This document shows positions 1 to 6,860 of a stretch of DNA of 7,862 bases, one piece after another. The notes beneath the pieces were generated by a model. It was not told where the DNA came from, ran no database searches, and saw nothing but the letters and a program-made list of their open reading frames with translations. The stretch's first letter is position 1, and each line of letters starts with the position of its first letter. A program made the position numbers and the translations under genes. The DNA is from Lachnospiraceae bacterium UBA2734 (lineage in GTDB: Bacteria > Bacillota > Clostridia > Lachnospirales > Lachnospiraceae): NCBI GenBank assembly GCA_002353635.1, contig DEKA01000046.1, forward strand, positions 1-7,862. The letters are read 5' to 3'.

Positions 1-170
1 CGGGGAGGCTTCAAACATACGGGTCTCCCACGCGCGTTCCCGAAAACGCGCGTGGGACCTCTTCGGGACTTCGCTCTCGGTAACGCGAATCAGATTGCTT
101 GCAGAAACGCACGGGACATCCTCTGCCCGCCCTCCGCGTTTTCATGCCCATGGCACTCCGGCCTGCCTGG
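1..170. other. GC-rich non-coding block upstream of the dgt promoter
   Basis: No convincing gene is present. The + strand frame starting at base 1 happens to stay open to a TAA at 196-198, but its translation is rich in Cys, Pro and Arg, resembles no family I know and runs through a strong hairpin and the promoter. It could be the tail of a gene cut off by the window start, though I think this unlikely. The block is visibly more GC-rich than the AT-rich promoter that begins at 171, so composition shifts abruptly. Besides the 26-57 hairpin, the 9-mer GAAAACGCG (42-50) has its reverse complement at 135-143, so the right arm of the hairpin has an alternative distant partner. The block could be an intergenic dispersed repeat or the end of an upstream transcription unit; the sequence alone does not decide. 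Confidence 0.5.
26..57. other. Perfect 13-bp GC-rich hairpin
   Basis: TCCCACGCGCGTT (26-38) is the exact reverse complement of 45-57, with a six-base loop CCCGAA. The stem is strong enough to act as a terminator stem for a gene entering from the left. However, neither side carries a T-run (CCTCTTCGGG follows on the + strand), so it is not a canonical intrinsic terminator. It may instead be part of a dispersed repeat or a structured RNA. Confidence 0.6.
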
Positions 171-199
171 TTGTCAGAAAATCACAAATTCACTATAAT
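171..199 (+). promoter_or_regulatory. Sigma-A promoter of the dgt-dnaG cluster
   Basis: TTGTCA (171-176, one mismatch to the -35 consensus) lies 17 bp before a perfect TATAAT (194-199). Spacing is optimal and the surroundings (AGAAAATCACAAATTCAC) are AT-rich, unlike the DNA just upstream. Transcription would start near 206, giving a leader of about 125 nt before the dgt ATG. This is the strongest promoter in the window. It probably drives dgt and, with no clear terminator in between, dnaG, trmK and the Nif3 gene. Confidence 0.75.
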
Positions 200-212
200 C
201 AAAATAAGACAA

Positions 213-267
213 CGGTCTGAATTATAGGGCCGGTCCGAATTATACGGCATTTATGTCGGATTACGGC
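213..267. repeat. Tandem 18-bp repeats in the dgt leader
   Basis: CGGTCTGAATTATAGGGC (213-230) is followed directly by CGGTCCGAATTATACGGC (231-248), 16 of 18 identical. A shorter decayed copy, GTCGGATTACGGC (255-267), follows. After copies 2 and 3 the flanks are also alike (ATTTAT versus ATTTGT). Copy 2 contains a near-palindrome, CCG-AATTATA-CGG. The repeats begin about 7 bp after the predicted transcription start, a position suited to a repressor site. As RNA, nested arms are also possible: 214-217 with 285-288, 233-237 with 276-280, and 254-258 with 264-268. No known operator or riboswitch is recognised. Confidence 0.55.
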
Positions 268-331
268 ATTTGTACCGGACGTCTGACCTGTTCTTTTGCC
301 ATATCGCGATCATCACCGGAAAGGAGTGCCT

Positions 332-1333
332 ATGCTGATCCGGGAACAGCTGGAAGAGAGAGAAAAGGAGATTCTGGCGCCGTGGGCGAGCTTCTCAGCC
401 AGGTCCAAGGGGCGCGAACATGAAGAGCCGCAGGATGATCTGCGGCCTGTTTTCCAGAGAGACAGAGACCGGATCCTGCACAGTAAATCCTTCCGAAGAC
501 TCAAGGACAAGACGCAGGTCTTCATCACACCTGACGGAGATCACTACAGAACGAGGATGACACACACACTTGAGGTGTCCCAGAATGCGCGGACGATTGC
601 CAAGGCTCTTCGGCTGAATGAGGACTTGACGGAGGCCATTGCGCTGGGGCACGACCTCGGACACACGCCGTTCGGACATGCAGGTGAGAGAGTCCTGAAC
701 AGGCTCTGTGACGAGGGATTCGACCATGCGGCACAGAGCGTCCGGATTGTGCGCGTGCTCGAGAAGAACGGACAGGGGCTGAACCTCACCTGGGAGGTGC
801 GGGACGGCTTCCTGAATCATCAGACGGCGGGTAATCCCGCAACGCTTGAAGGCAGAATTGTTCGCTTCTCCGATAAGATCGCGTATTATCACCACGATAT
901 GGATGATGCCATCCGCGGCGGAATTCTGAAGAATGAGGACGTGCCGGAGGACATCGCAAAGGTTCTGGGACATACGCTCGAGGAGCGGCTGGATACGTTC
1001 GTGCATGACATCATTGCCACGAGCTATGGAAAGCCCATCGTCGAGATGTCTCCGCAGGTTGCATGGGCGTACAACGCCTTTCGCCAGTTCCTTTTCGAGA
1101 ATGTCTACACGAATCCGAAGGCGAAGGGCGAGGAGAAGAAGGCGATGTTCGTCGTCGAGCAGCTCTACCAGTACTATCTGAAGAATATTGATCTTCTGCC
1201 GGATTATCTGAAGCACCGGATGGATCTGGGCGATTCGGAGCAGAGGGTCGTCTGCGACTACATCAGCTCTATGACGGACCGCTTCGCCATCGCGAGATAT
1301 GAGGACATCTATGTGCCGAAGTGCTGGCAGTAA
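332..1333 (+). CDS. dgt: dNTP triphosphohydrolase (dGTPase-like, HD domain)
   Basis: This 333-residue protein belongs to the deoxyguanosinetriphosphate triphosphohydrolase-like family, which splits dNTPs into deoxynucleoside and triphosphate in the cytoplasm and so controls dNTP pools. The HD-domain metal ligands are visible: His78 (RMTHTLEV), His107-Asp108 (LGHDLGHTPFGH) and Asp181 (RFSDKIAYY). The N-terminal FRRLKDKTQVF segment (54-64) is also typical of the family. The length suits the shorter dGTPase-like type found in Gram-positives rather than the roughly 500-residue E. coli enzyme, so substrate range may be broad. The ATG at 332 was chosen because AAGGAG (321-326) sits 5 bp before it; an in-frame TTG at 296 lacks a ribosome site. 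Placement just before dnaG is common in Clostridia and fits a link between dNTP supply and replication. The family call is firm; substrate preference is inferred. Confidence 0.93.
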   Translation: MLIREQLEEREKEILAPWASFSARSKGREHEEPQDDLRPVFQRDRDRILHSKSFRRLKDKTQVFITPDGDHYRTRMTHTLEVSQNARTIAKALRLNEDLTEAIALGHDLGHTPFGHAGERVLNRLCDEGFDHAAQSVRIVRVLEKNGQGLNLTWEVRDGFLNHQTAGNPATLEGRIVRFSDKIAYYHHDMDDAIRGGILKNEDVPEDIAKVLGHTLEERLDTFVHDIIATSYGKPIVEMSPQVAWAYNAFRQFLFENVYTNPKAKGEEKKAMFVVEQLYQYYLKNIDLLPDYLKHRMDLGDSEQRVVCDYISSMTDRFAIARYEDIYVPKCWQ

Positions 1334-1460
1334 GAGAAATGGATCTTCTTCTGTATGAGATTTTCCATCAAAGGAAGAATCCCGGTCAGATCAACATAGA
1401 GAATGCAGATTAAGCTTACGAAAGCGGCTTTGACGCCGTGGAAAGTATTGAAGTTTCGTT

Positions 1461-3293
1461 ATGTATTATCCTGAAGAAGTGATCCGCCAGGTGATCGACG
1501 CGAACAATATCGTGGACGTCATCGGCGGCTATGTACATCTGAAAAAGAGCGGATCCAGCTACATGGGGCTGTGTCCGTTCCACAACGAGAAGACTCCGTC
1601 GTTCTCGGTTTCGCCGGGCAAGCAGGTCTTTCACTGCTTTGGCTGCGGGGAAGGCGGAAACGTCATCACTTTCCTGATGAAGTATGAAAATATGACCTTC
1701 CAGGAGGCCCTGAAATCCCTTGCAGACCGCGCCGGCATCAAGCTCCCCGAGGAGAACTACTCGGAGAAGGCGAGGGAAAAGGCCCGTCAGAGAGATACAT
1801 TGCTGTCCATCAACAAGGAGACGGCAACGTATTATTACCGGCTGCTAAGAAGCCCTGTCGGCAGGGCGGGCCTCTCCTACCTGGAAGGACGAAAACTCAC
1901 CCCTGAGATCATGAGCCGGTTTGGCCTTGGATTTGCGGACGGCGCAAGGAGCGATCTCGTTGCGATGCTGCGAAAGAGAGGCTTCAAAGACGAGGATATT
2001 CTGGCGTCCGGCGTCGCGGTTTTCGACGAGAAGAGGGGACTCCACGATAAGTTCTGGAACAGGGTGATCTACCCCATTATGGACCTCTCCAATCGCGTAA
2101 TCGGCTTCGGCGGCCGCGTCATGGGCGACGGCAAGCCAAAGTATCTGAATTCGCCGGAGACCCCTGTTTTCGATAAATCGAGGAATCTGTACGGGCTGAA
2201 TATCGCGCGCAGATCGAAGGCACCGTATTTCATCCTGTGCGAGGGGTACATGGACGTGATCTCCATGCACCAGGCCGGATTCGATATGGCTGTGGCATCC
2301 CTGGGCACGGCATTCACGGAACAGCAGGCGCAGATTCTGAAGAGATTCAACAGGCAGATTCTGCTCGACTACGACAGCGACGGCGCCGGCGTGAAGGCAG
2401 CTCTGCGCAATATGCAGATCCTTCGAAGCGTAGGCATCACGCCCAAGGTCGTCAACATGCGCCCCGCAAAGGATGCCGACGAGTTCATGAAAACATATGG
2501 CCCCGGGGAGTTCCAGAAGCGCCTCGACAATGCGGAGAACGCCTTTATGTATGATATCCGCATGGCGCAGGACAGTTACGACATGGACGATCCGGATCAG
2601 AGGACAGCCTTCTATCATCTGATCGCACAGAAGCTGTGCAGCTTCACGGACGAGATCGAGAGGAACAACTACATCTCGGCGATGTCGCGCACGTATCTCA
2701 TCCCCGAGGATGTGCTGAAGAGGGAAGTCGCCTCTTACAATCTTGCGGGAGCAGAGGCAGTGCATATGCAGGCACAGGTGCGGAGCGAGCGGAAGAAGGA
2801 GGCGGAGACGGATGCGTCCGGCAAGCGCCTGACGGCAGTCGAAAGTGCACAGAAGAAGAACCAGAGACTTCTTCTTACCTGGCTCTCCGATGAGCCGTCC
2901 CTGTATCCAAAGGTGCGCCAGTACATTACGCCGGAGGACTTCGATGAGGGACTGTACAGAGAGGCGGCCGGCGCTTATTTTCATCTGCTGGAAAAGGACT
3001 TCGGCGATGCGCTGAATGTGGAGAGCGGAAGCCCGTCGGCAGGCAATGCGGCACCGGCCTCCGTCATTGCATCTTTTGATACAGAGGAGGAGCAGAAGGA
3101 GGCAGCCTCTCTTTTTGAGACCAGAATTCCGGGTCTTGACGATAAGAATGAAAAGGAGAAGGCACTGCGGGATGTCATCTACAATGTGAAGAAGAACAGC
3201 CTCGACCGGAACACGCAGATGAATGATCTCACGGCGGTCATCGCGGGCAAGAGGCTTCTCCAGTCGATTGCGAAGGAGAACTTCACTGTATAG
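1461..3293 (+). CDS. dnaG: DNA primase
   Basis: The protein is a 610-residue bacterial primase, which makes RNA primers at the replication fork and is recruited by the replicative helicase DnaB. The domains are in the standard order. An N-terminal zinc-binding domain has Cys38, His41, Cys59 and Cys62 (CPFH then CFGC). The RNA polymerase core includes the basic stretch around 200-222 (NRVIYPIMDL, FGGRVMG). The TOPRIM part carries Glu261 (EGYMD) and Asp303/Asp305/Asp307 (LDYDSDGAG), the metal-binding acids. A C-terminal helicase-interaction region spans about 465-605. The start MYYPEEVI is the usual family N-terminus, although only a weak GAAG (1450-1453) precedes it. Residues about 517-537 form a Ser/Ala/Gly/Pro-rich stretch that looks like a flexible insertion in the C-terminal domain. 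The protein appears complete and functional. It follows dgt by 127 bp and is probably co-transcribed with it. The rpoD gene expected downstream is missing. Confidence 0.98.
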   Translation: MYYPEEVIRQVIDANNIVDVIGGYVHLKKSGSSYMGLCPFHNEKTPSFSVSPGKQVFHCFGCGEGGNVITFLMKYENMTFQEALKSLADRAGIKLPEENYSEKAREKARQRDTLLSINKETATYYYRLLRSPVGRAGLSYLEGRKLTPEIMSRFGLGFADGARSDLVAMLRKRGFKDEDILASGVAVFDEKRGLHDKFWNRVIYPIMDLSNRVIGFGGRVMGDGKPKYLNSPETPVFDKSRNLYGLNIARRSKAPYFILCEGYMDVISMHQAGFDMAVASLGTAFTEQQAQILKRFNRQILLDYDSDGAGVKAALRNMQILRSVGITPKVVNMRPAKDADEFMKTYGPGEFQKRLDNAENAFMYDIRMAQDSYDMDDPDQRTAFYHLIAQKLCSFTDEIERNNYISAMSRTYLIPEDVLKREVASYNLAGAEAVHMQAQVRSERKKEAETDASGKRLTAVESAQKKNQRLLLTWLSDEPSLYPKVRQYITPEDFDEGLYREAAGAYFHLLEKDFGDALNVESGSPSAGNAAPASVIASFDTEEEQKEAASLFETRIPGLDDKNEKEKALRDVIYNVKKNSLDRNTQMNDLTAVIAGKRLLQSIAKENFTV

Positions 3294-3378
3294 TCCGCTG
3301 CAGTGCGCAGTTCATCAGAATGTCTGTCTGCATGAAGCCGGGTATCCGGCGCCGGCGGCGGAGGGAGTTAATATATCT

Positions 3379-4203
3379 ATGATCAAGTTGTCAAAGCGGC
3401 TGGCCGCCATCGCGGACATGGTGCCGCAGGGGAGCCGTCTCGTGGATGTGGGGTGCGATCACGCCTACATCGACATAGCTCTCCTTCAGGAGGGAAGGAT
3501 ACCGCATGCGCTTGCGATGGACGTGGCGGACGGGCCTCTTGCAATCGCGAGGCAGAACATCTCTCTGGTCGGGCTTGACGGGCAGTGCGAGGTGCGTAAA
3601 TCGAATGGGCTCTCAGCTTACCGGAAGGGAGAGGGGGACGTTCTTGTCATTGCCGGCATGGGCGGCATTCTCATCCAGTCGATCCTCTCTGATGCACCGG
3701 AGAAGGCGGAGAGCTTCCGGGAGCTGATTTTGTCGCCCCACAGGGAGCCGTGGGTTCTTCGCAGTTACCTTACGGCGAATGGGATGGGCATCTGTGAAGA
3801 GAGATTCATTGAGGACGATGGAAAATTCTATCCCATTCTGCGCGTTATTCCAGGAGGGGAGTCTGTTCATCCGGACTGGGACCAGTGCATACTGAGGCTT
3901 TTGCAGATGAGTGATGAAGAGCTCTCACAGGCGCATGTGCGAAGAGAGACTGTGCTGGAGCTTCTCCGGGATTGCGCCTTTCGCAGCAGTGCAGAGGCAG
4001 TCTACGGGCCCTGCCTTATTCGTTCCAATGATAAAATTTTGTTTAACTTCGTTGCGCAGTCACTGAAAGCAAAACTCGCAGTATATAATAAATTAAACGA
4101 GGCATCGGAGCGGAGTACTGCGGCGGATCGCCGCAGAGTGGAGATGCTGAGCGAGATCGGCATGATGCAGACGCTTCTGTTCATGCACGAATTTCTGTTA
4201 TGA
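3379..4203 (+). CDS. trmK: tRNA (adenine(22)-N(1))-methyltransferase
   Basis: The product is a 274-residue SAM-dependent enzyme of the TrmK (YqfN) family, which methylates N1 of adenine 22 in the D-arm region of tRNAs in Gram-positives. Visible motifs are the SAM-binding loop DVGCDHAY (23-30), the acidic AMDVADGPL (46-54) at the adenosyl-ribose site, IAGMGG (91-96), LSPHREPWVLR (118-128, the position of the family's L-Q-P-N-type catalytic loop) and EDDGKFYPI (145-153). A helical, probably coiled-coil C-terminal domain occupies about 220-274. The frame is open from further upstream, and an ATG at 3223 inside dnaG would add 52 residues unlike the family. The ATG at 3379 has GGGAG (3363-3367) 11 bp before it and matches the family N-terminus (MIKLSKRL). 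The stop overlaps an ATG at 4200, and the next gene follows at once, so the two are likely translated together. Confidence 0.93.
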   Translation: MIKLSKRLAAIADMVPQGSRLVDVGCDHAYIDIALLQEGRIPHALAMDVADGPLAIARQNISLVGLDGQCEVRKSNGLSAYRKGEGDVLVIAGMGGILIQSILSDAPEKAESFRELILSPHREPWVLRSYLTANGMGICEERFIEDDGKFYPILRVIPGGESVHPDWDQCILRLLQMSDEELSQAHVRRETVLELLRDCAFRSSAEAVYGPCLIRSNDKILFNFVAQSLKAKLAVYNKLNEASERSTAADRRRVEMLSEIGMMQTLLFMHEFLL

Positions 4204-4207
4204 GGAG
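4203..4207 (+). promoter_or_regulatory. Ribosome binding site of the Nif3 gene
   Basis: AGGAG lies 7 bp before the ATG at 4215 and overlaps the last base of the trmK stop codon. It decides the start in favour of 4215 over the ATG at 4200, which lies before this site and has none of its own. Confidence 0.75.
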
Positions 4208-4214
4208 AGCAACT

Positions 4215-4997
4215 ATGGTTTTAAGTGACATAATGCAGCAGCTGGAGGACTTCTGTCCGGCTTCTTTTGCACAGGACTGGGATAACCCGGGACTGCAGGC
4301 AGGCAGAAGAGATCTGGACGTAAAGACGGTGTTCCTCGCCGTGGACGCGACGAGCGAGGTGATCGATGAGGCGACCGCGCACGGCGCGCAGCTCATTCTC
4401 ACTCATCATCCGCTCCTGTTCGACGGGATCAAGCATGTGACGGACGCGGACTTTGTGGGCAAGAGAATTGTGCGTATCCTGCAGAAGGATATGGCCCTGT
4501 TCGCAATGCACACGAATTTCGATGTCATGGCGATGGGGAGCGAGGCTGCAGAGAAGCTCGGCCTCATCGACAGCGATGTGCTGGAAGTGACCTATGAGGA
4601 CTCCATCTCACACGAGGGCTTTGGAAGAATTGGGGAACTTCCGGAGCATGAATCGCTTCAGGATCTCGCGGAAGAGGTGAAGGAGGTCTTTGACATTCCG
4701 CATGTGCGCTTCTACGGTGATCCCGATCAGCAGATCGTGATGGCAGCCGTTATGCCCGGCGCGGGGAAAGGCGAGATGGACCTCGCGGCGTCGAAGGGGG
4801 CGGATGTCCTCATCACAGGGGATATCAATCACCATGCGGGAATTGATGCCGTGGAGAAGGGCATTGCCGTTATAGATGCAGGCCACTACGGGATCGAGAA
4901 GCTCTTTGTGCCATATATGAAGGAGTACATTGAAAGAGAGATGCCTGAGCTGAAGGTGGTGTGCGCAAGAGTGCACGAGCCTTTTCATGAGGTGTAA
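4215..4997 (+). CDS. Nif3-like dinuclear metal centre protein (DUF34)
   Basis: The product is a 260-residue member of the Nif3/DUF34 family (E. coli YbgI, B. subtilis YqfO), often labelled GTP cyclohydrolase I type 2. The members form hexameric toroids with a two-metal site per subunit; their physiological role is not settled. The likely metal ligands are visible: His64-His65 (LTHHPL), Asp103 (HTNFD), His224 and Glu228 (DAGHYGIE). Other family signatures are WDNPGLQ (22-28) and GDINHH (202-207). The length fits the short form; it lacks the extra PII-like domain found in the middle of the longer Bacillus YqfO. It begins 11 bp after the trmK stop, a pairing kept widely in Firmicutes. Proposed roles in metal handling or in clearing damaged nucleotides or cofactors are from knowledge of the family and remain unproven. 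The family call is firm. Confidence 0.9.
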   Translation: MVLSDIMQQLEDFCPASFAQDWDNPGLQAGRRDLDVKTVFLAVDATSEVIDEATAHGAQLILTHHPLLFDGIKHVTDADFVGKRIVRILQKDMALFAMHTNFDVMAMGSEAAEKLGLIDSDVLEVTYEDSISHEGFGRIGELPEHESLQDLAEEVKEVFDIPHVRFYGDPDQQIVMAAVMPGAGKGEMDLAASKGADVLITGDINHHAGIDAVEKGIAVIDAGHYGIEKLFVPYMKEYIEREMPELKVVCARVHEPFHEV

Positions 4998-5026
4998 TTG
5001 TTCAGAACCCTCGGAATCTCTGTAAT
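4998..5026 (+). promoter_or_regulatory. Possible weak promoter before the kinase gene
   Basis: TGTAAT (5021-5026, one mismatch to the -10 consensus) lies 17 bp after TTGTTC (4998-5003), which keeps only the TTG of the -35 box. A start near 5033 would leave a 29-nt leader before the kinase ATG. The match is modest and may be chance; the kinase could simply be read through from the genes before it. Confidence 0.25.
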
Positions 5027-5049
5027 TTTGTATGGGAGCACAGCAAAAA

Positions 5050-5055
5050 GGGAGG
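5050..5055 (+). promoter_or_regulatory. Ribosome binding site of the kinase gene
   Basis: GGGAGG, 6 bp before the ATG at 5062, is a strong Shine-Dalgarno sequence and settles the start at 5062. It lies inside any protein begun at the upstream ATG (5032). Confidence 0.8.
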
Positions 5056-5061
5056 TTGCCT

Positions 5062-6723
5062 ATGCCTACATTATTCGTGAACGGAGAGCAGAGACAGTAC
5101 GAAAAGGGCACGTCATTTCTTCGCATCGCACAGGAATTCCAGCCGAAGGTGAAGGCGAGAATTGCGCTGTGCTATTACAACAGCAAGATGCGTGAGCTGA
5201 CGAAGAAGGTCGACAAGGACGGAGTTCTGACCTTCATCACGACAAAAGACGCCCCGGGGCACGCGGCTTATGCGCGCACGGCAACGATGATGCTCGTCAA
5301 GGCAGCTAATGATATAGGAAAGAAAGAGGGCAGAAATTTCCGCGTAAAAGTGGAGTTTACGATCGGCAAGGCGTATTTCTGCACGCTTCACGGCGATGTG
5401 GATACGGTCGATGAAGAGATGGCCGCAAAACTTCAGACGGAGATGGAAAAGATAAGGGATGCGGCCCTTCCGATCACGAAGAAGACCTATCCGATCGATG
5501 ATGCAATTGCGCTCTTCCACTATCAGGGCATGCGCGACAAGGAGAGGCTGTTCCACTACCGCAGGAGCTCCACGATCAATGTCTACTGTCTGGATGGGTT
5601 CTATGATTATTTTTACGGCTACATGCTGCCGTCGACAGACTATGTCGATCTCTTCGAGGTTCTGCCGTACAAGGGAGGACTTCTTCTGAATATTCCAGGG
5701 CAGGAGAGCCCTGATGAGCTGACGCCGTTTACCGATGAGCCCAAGCTCTTTGAGCAGCTCATGCTCTCTACAAAGTGGGGCGACCTCGTCGACATCAGCA
5801 CGGTCGGCGATCTGAATGACAAGATCTGCAGCGGCAATGTCTCAGATATGATCCTTGTGCAGGAGGCTCTGCAGGAGAGAAGAATCGGCGATATTGCAGA
5901 GCAGATCGTGAACAAGGGAAATGTGAAGTTTGTCCTCGTGGCGGGGCCCAGCTCCTCGGGCAAGACGACTTTCGCCCACAGGCTCGGCGTGCAGCTGCGC
6001 TCCTTCGGAAAGGTTCCGCACATCATCAGCATGGACAACTGGTTCGTCTCGCGGGACAAGACGCCGATTGACATTGACGGCAACTACAACTTCGATGTCA
6101 TCGAGGCGCTGGATCTTGACCTGTTCAATGCAGATATGTCCGCCCTTCTTGCGGGGGAGACAATTGATCTGCCTACGTACGACTTCCGCTATGGCAAGCG
6201 AGTTTATAAAGGCAACAAGATGAAGCTCGGAGAGAGCGACATCCTCATCATCGAGGGCATTCACGGACTCAATCCGCGCACCAGCGAGGATCTTCCGGAG
6301 GAAAATAAATTCAGAATCTACATCAGTGCCCTCACGAGCCTGAATGTCGACGGACACAACAGAATTCCGACATCCGACACGAGGCTCCTTCGCCGGATTG
6401 TCCGCGATGCGAGAATCCGCAGCAACAGTGCGGAGATGACGATCATAGGATGGAAGAAGGTCAGAGAGGGAGAAGAGAAGAATATTTTCCCTTACCAGAA
6501 CAATGTGGATGCGATCTTCAACTCGAATCTGATCTATGAGCAGGCCGTGCTCAAGCAGTTCGCGGAGCCCCTCTTGTTCGGCATCCCCCAGAACAGTCCG
6601 GCCTATTACGAGGCAAAGAGGCTGCTCAAATTCCTGGATTATTTTGTGGGTGTGGACACGGCGTCCCTTCCTGCCAATTCGATCTGCAGGGAGTTCGTTG
6701 GCGGCGGGTGCTTCCCGGTGTGA
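5062..6723 (+). CDS. TGS-domain nucleoside (uridine) kinase-like protein
   Basis: This 553-residue protein combines threonyl-tRNA-synthetase-like N-terminal domains with a uridine kinase/phosphoribulokinase-type P-loop kinase. Residues 1-60 resemble a TGS domain, often an RNA- or nucleotide-sensing module. Residues about 61-175 look related to the synthetase editing-type domain, but a complete HxxxH motif is not seen (HAAYA at 67-71). The kinase begins near 288: Walker A GPSSSGKT (295-302), SMDNWF (323-328) and PIDIDGNYNFD (335-345) as in uridine kinases, PTYDFRYGKR (371-380) and IIEGIHGLN (396-404), the Walker B-like strand. The ATG at 5062 was chosen because GGGAGG (5050-5055) lies 6 bp before it; an ATG at 5032 has no such site. 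The family is common in Clostridia, usually annotated as nucleoside or uridine kinase, but I know of no firm in vivo substrate. Phosphoryl transfer to a nucleoside is inferred. It follows the Nif3 gene by 64 bp. Confidence 0.85.
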   Translation: MPTLFVNGEQRQYEKGTSFLRIAQEFQPKVKARIALCYYNSKMRELTKKVDKDGVLTFITTKDAPGHAAYARTATMMLVKAANDIGKKEGRNFRVKVEFTIGKAYFCTLHGDVDTVDEEMAAKLQTEMEKIRDAALPITKKTYPIDDAIALFHYQGMRDKERLFHYRRSSTINVYCLDGFYDYFYGYMLPSTDYVDLFEVLPYKGGLLLNIPGQESPDELTPFTDEPKLFEQLMLSTKWGDLVDISTVGDLNDKICSGNVSDMILVQEALQERRIGDIAEQIVNKGNVKFVLVAGPSSSGKTTFAHRLGVQLRSFGKVPHIISMDNWFVSRDKTPIDIDGNYNFDVIEALDLDLFNADMSALLAGETIDLPTYDFRYGKRVYKGNKMKLGESDILIIEGIHGLNPRTSEDLPEENKFRIYISALTSLNVDGHNRIPTSDTRLLRRIVRDARIRSNSAEMTIIGWKKVREGEEKNIFPYQNNVDAIFNSNLIYEQAVLKQFAEPLLFGIPQNSPAYYEAKRLLKFLDYFVGVDTASLPANSICREFVGGGCFPV

Positions 6724-6763
6724 CGTTCCGCGCACATTCCTGTAATACCTTGGCTGTCCCCTC

Positions 6764-6818
6764 AAAAGGCGAAAAATTCGTCTGGTAAGCAAGCTTCCCA
6801 TCCGAATTTTCGACTTTT
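6764..6818. terminator. Imperfect inverted repeat, possible terminator of the kinase gene
   Basis: AAAAGGCGAAAAATTCG (6764-6780) pairs with CGAATTTTCGACTTTT (6803-6818) apart from one G-A mismatch and one bulged A. The 22-nt loop contains a smaller stem (GG-AAG with CTT-CC around 6784-6798). The symmetrical A-run on the left and T-run on the right could serve either strand. The stem is AT-rich and no further T-run follows, so termination would be weak. It begins 40 bp after the kinase stop, a sensible place for the end of the first transcription unit. Confidence 0.35.
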
Positions 6819-6847
6819 CCAGGAGTGCTGAACAATTACCATTTAAG

Positions 6848-6853
6848 TATGAT
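6848..6853 (+). promoter_or_regulatory. Candidate -10 box for nfnA
   Basis: TATGAT differs by one base from TATAAT and lies in an AT-rich patch (6832-6860). No good -35 box is found 16-18 bp upstream, so a helper activator or chance must be considered. A start would fall near 6860, directly before the inverted repeat at 6861-6902. Confidence 0.3.
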
Positions 6854-6860
6854 AAGTGTA

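Noticed and set aside
221..244. Two TATAAT boxes on the - strand (221-226 and 239-244) as divergent promoters
   Set aside because: They arise from the repeated AATTATA core; no -35-like sequence is found at the right distance and no - strand gene lies to the left in the window.
213..267. Leader repeats as a CRISPR array
   Set aside because: The copies abut without spacers, are only 18 bp and diverge; no cas gene is near.
296..331. TTG start giving dgt 12 extra residues
   Set aside because: No ribosome site precedes it, while AAGGAG is ideally placed before the ATG at 332 and lies inside the extension.
395..1216. 273-codon open frame on the - strand across dgt
   Set aside because: It lies wholly opposite a clear dgt gene, its product resembles no family and its openness follows from the GC-rich codon pattern of the + strand.
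1430..1435. TTGACG as a -35 box for a dnaG promoter
   Set aside because: No -10-like sequence lies 15-19 bp downstream; the nearest TATTAT is inside the gene, 28 bp away.
1845..2984. 379-codon open frame on the - strand across dnaG
   Set aside because: Antisense shadow of the primase gene; His, Leu, Arg and Val-rich translation without recognisable motifs.
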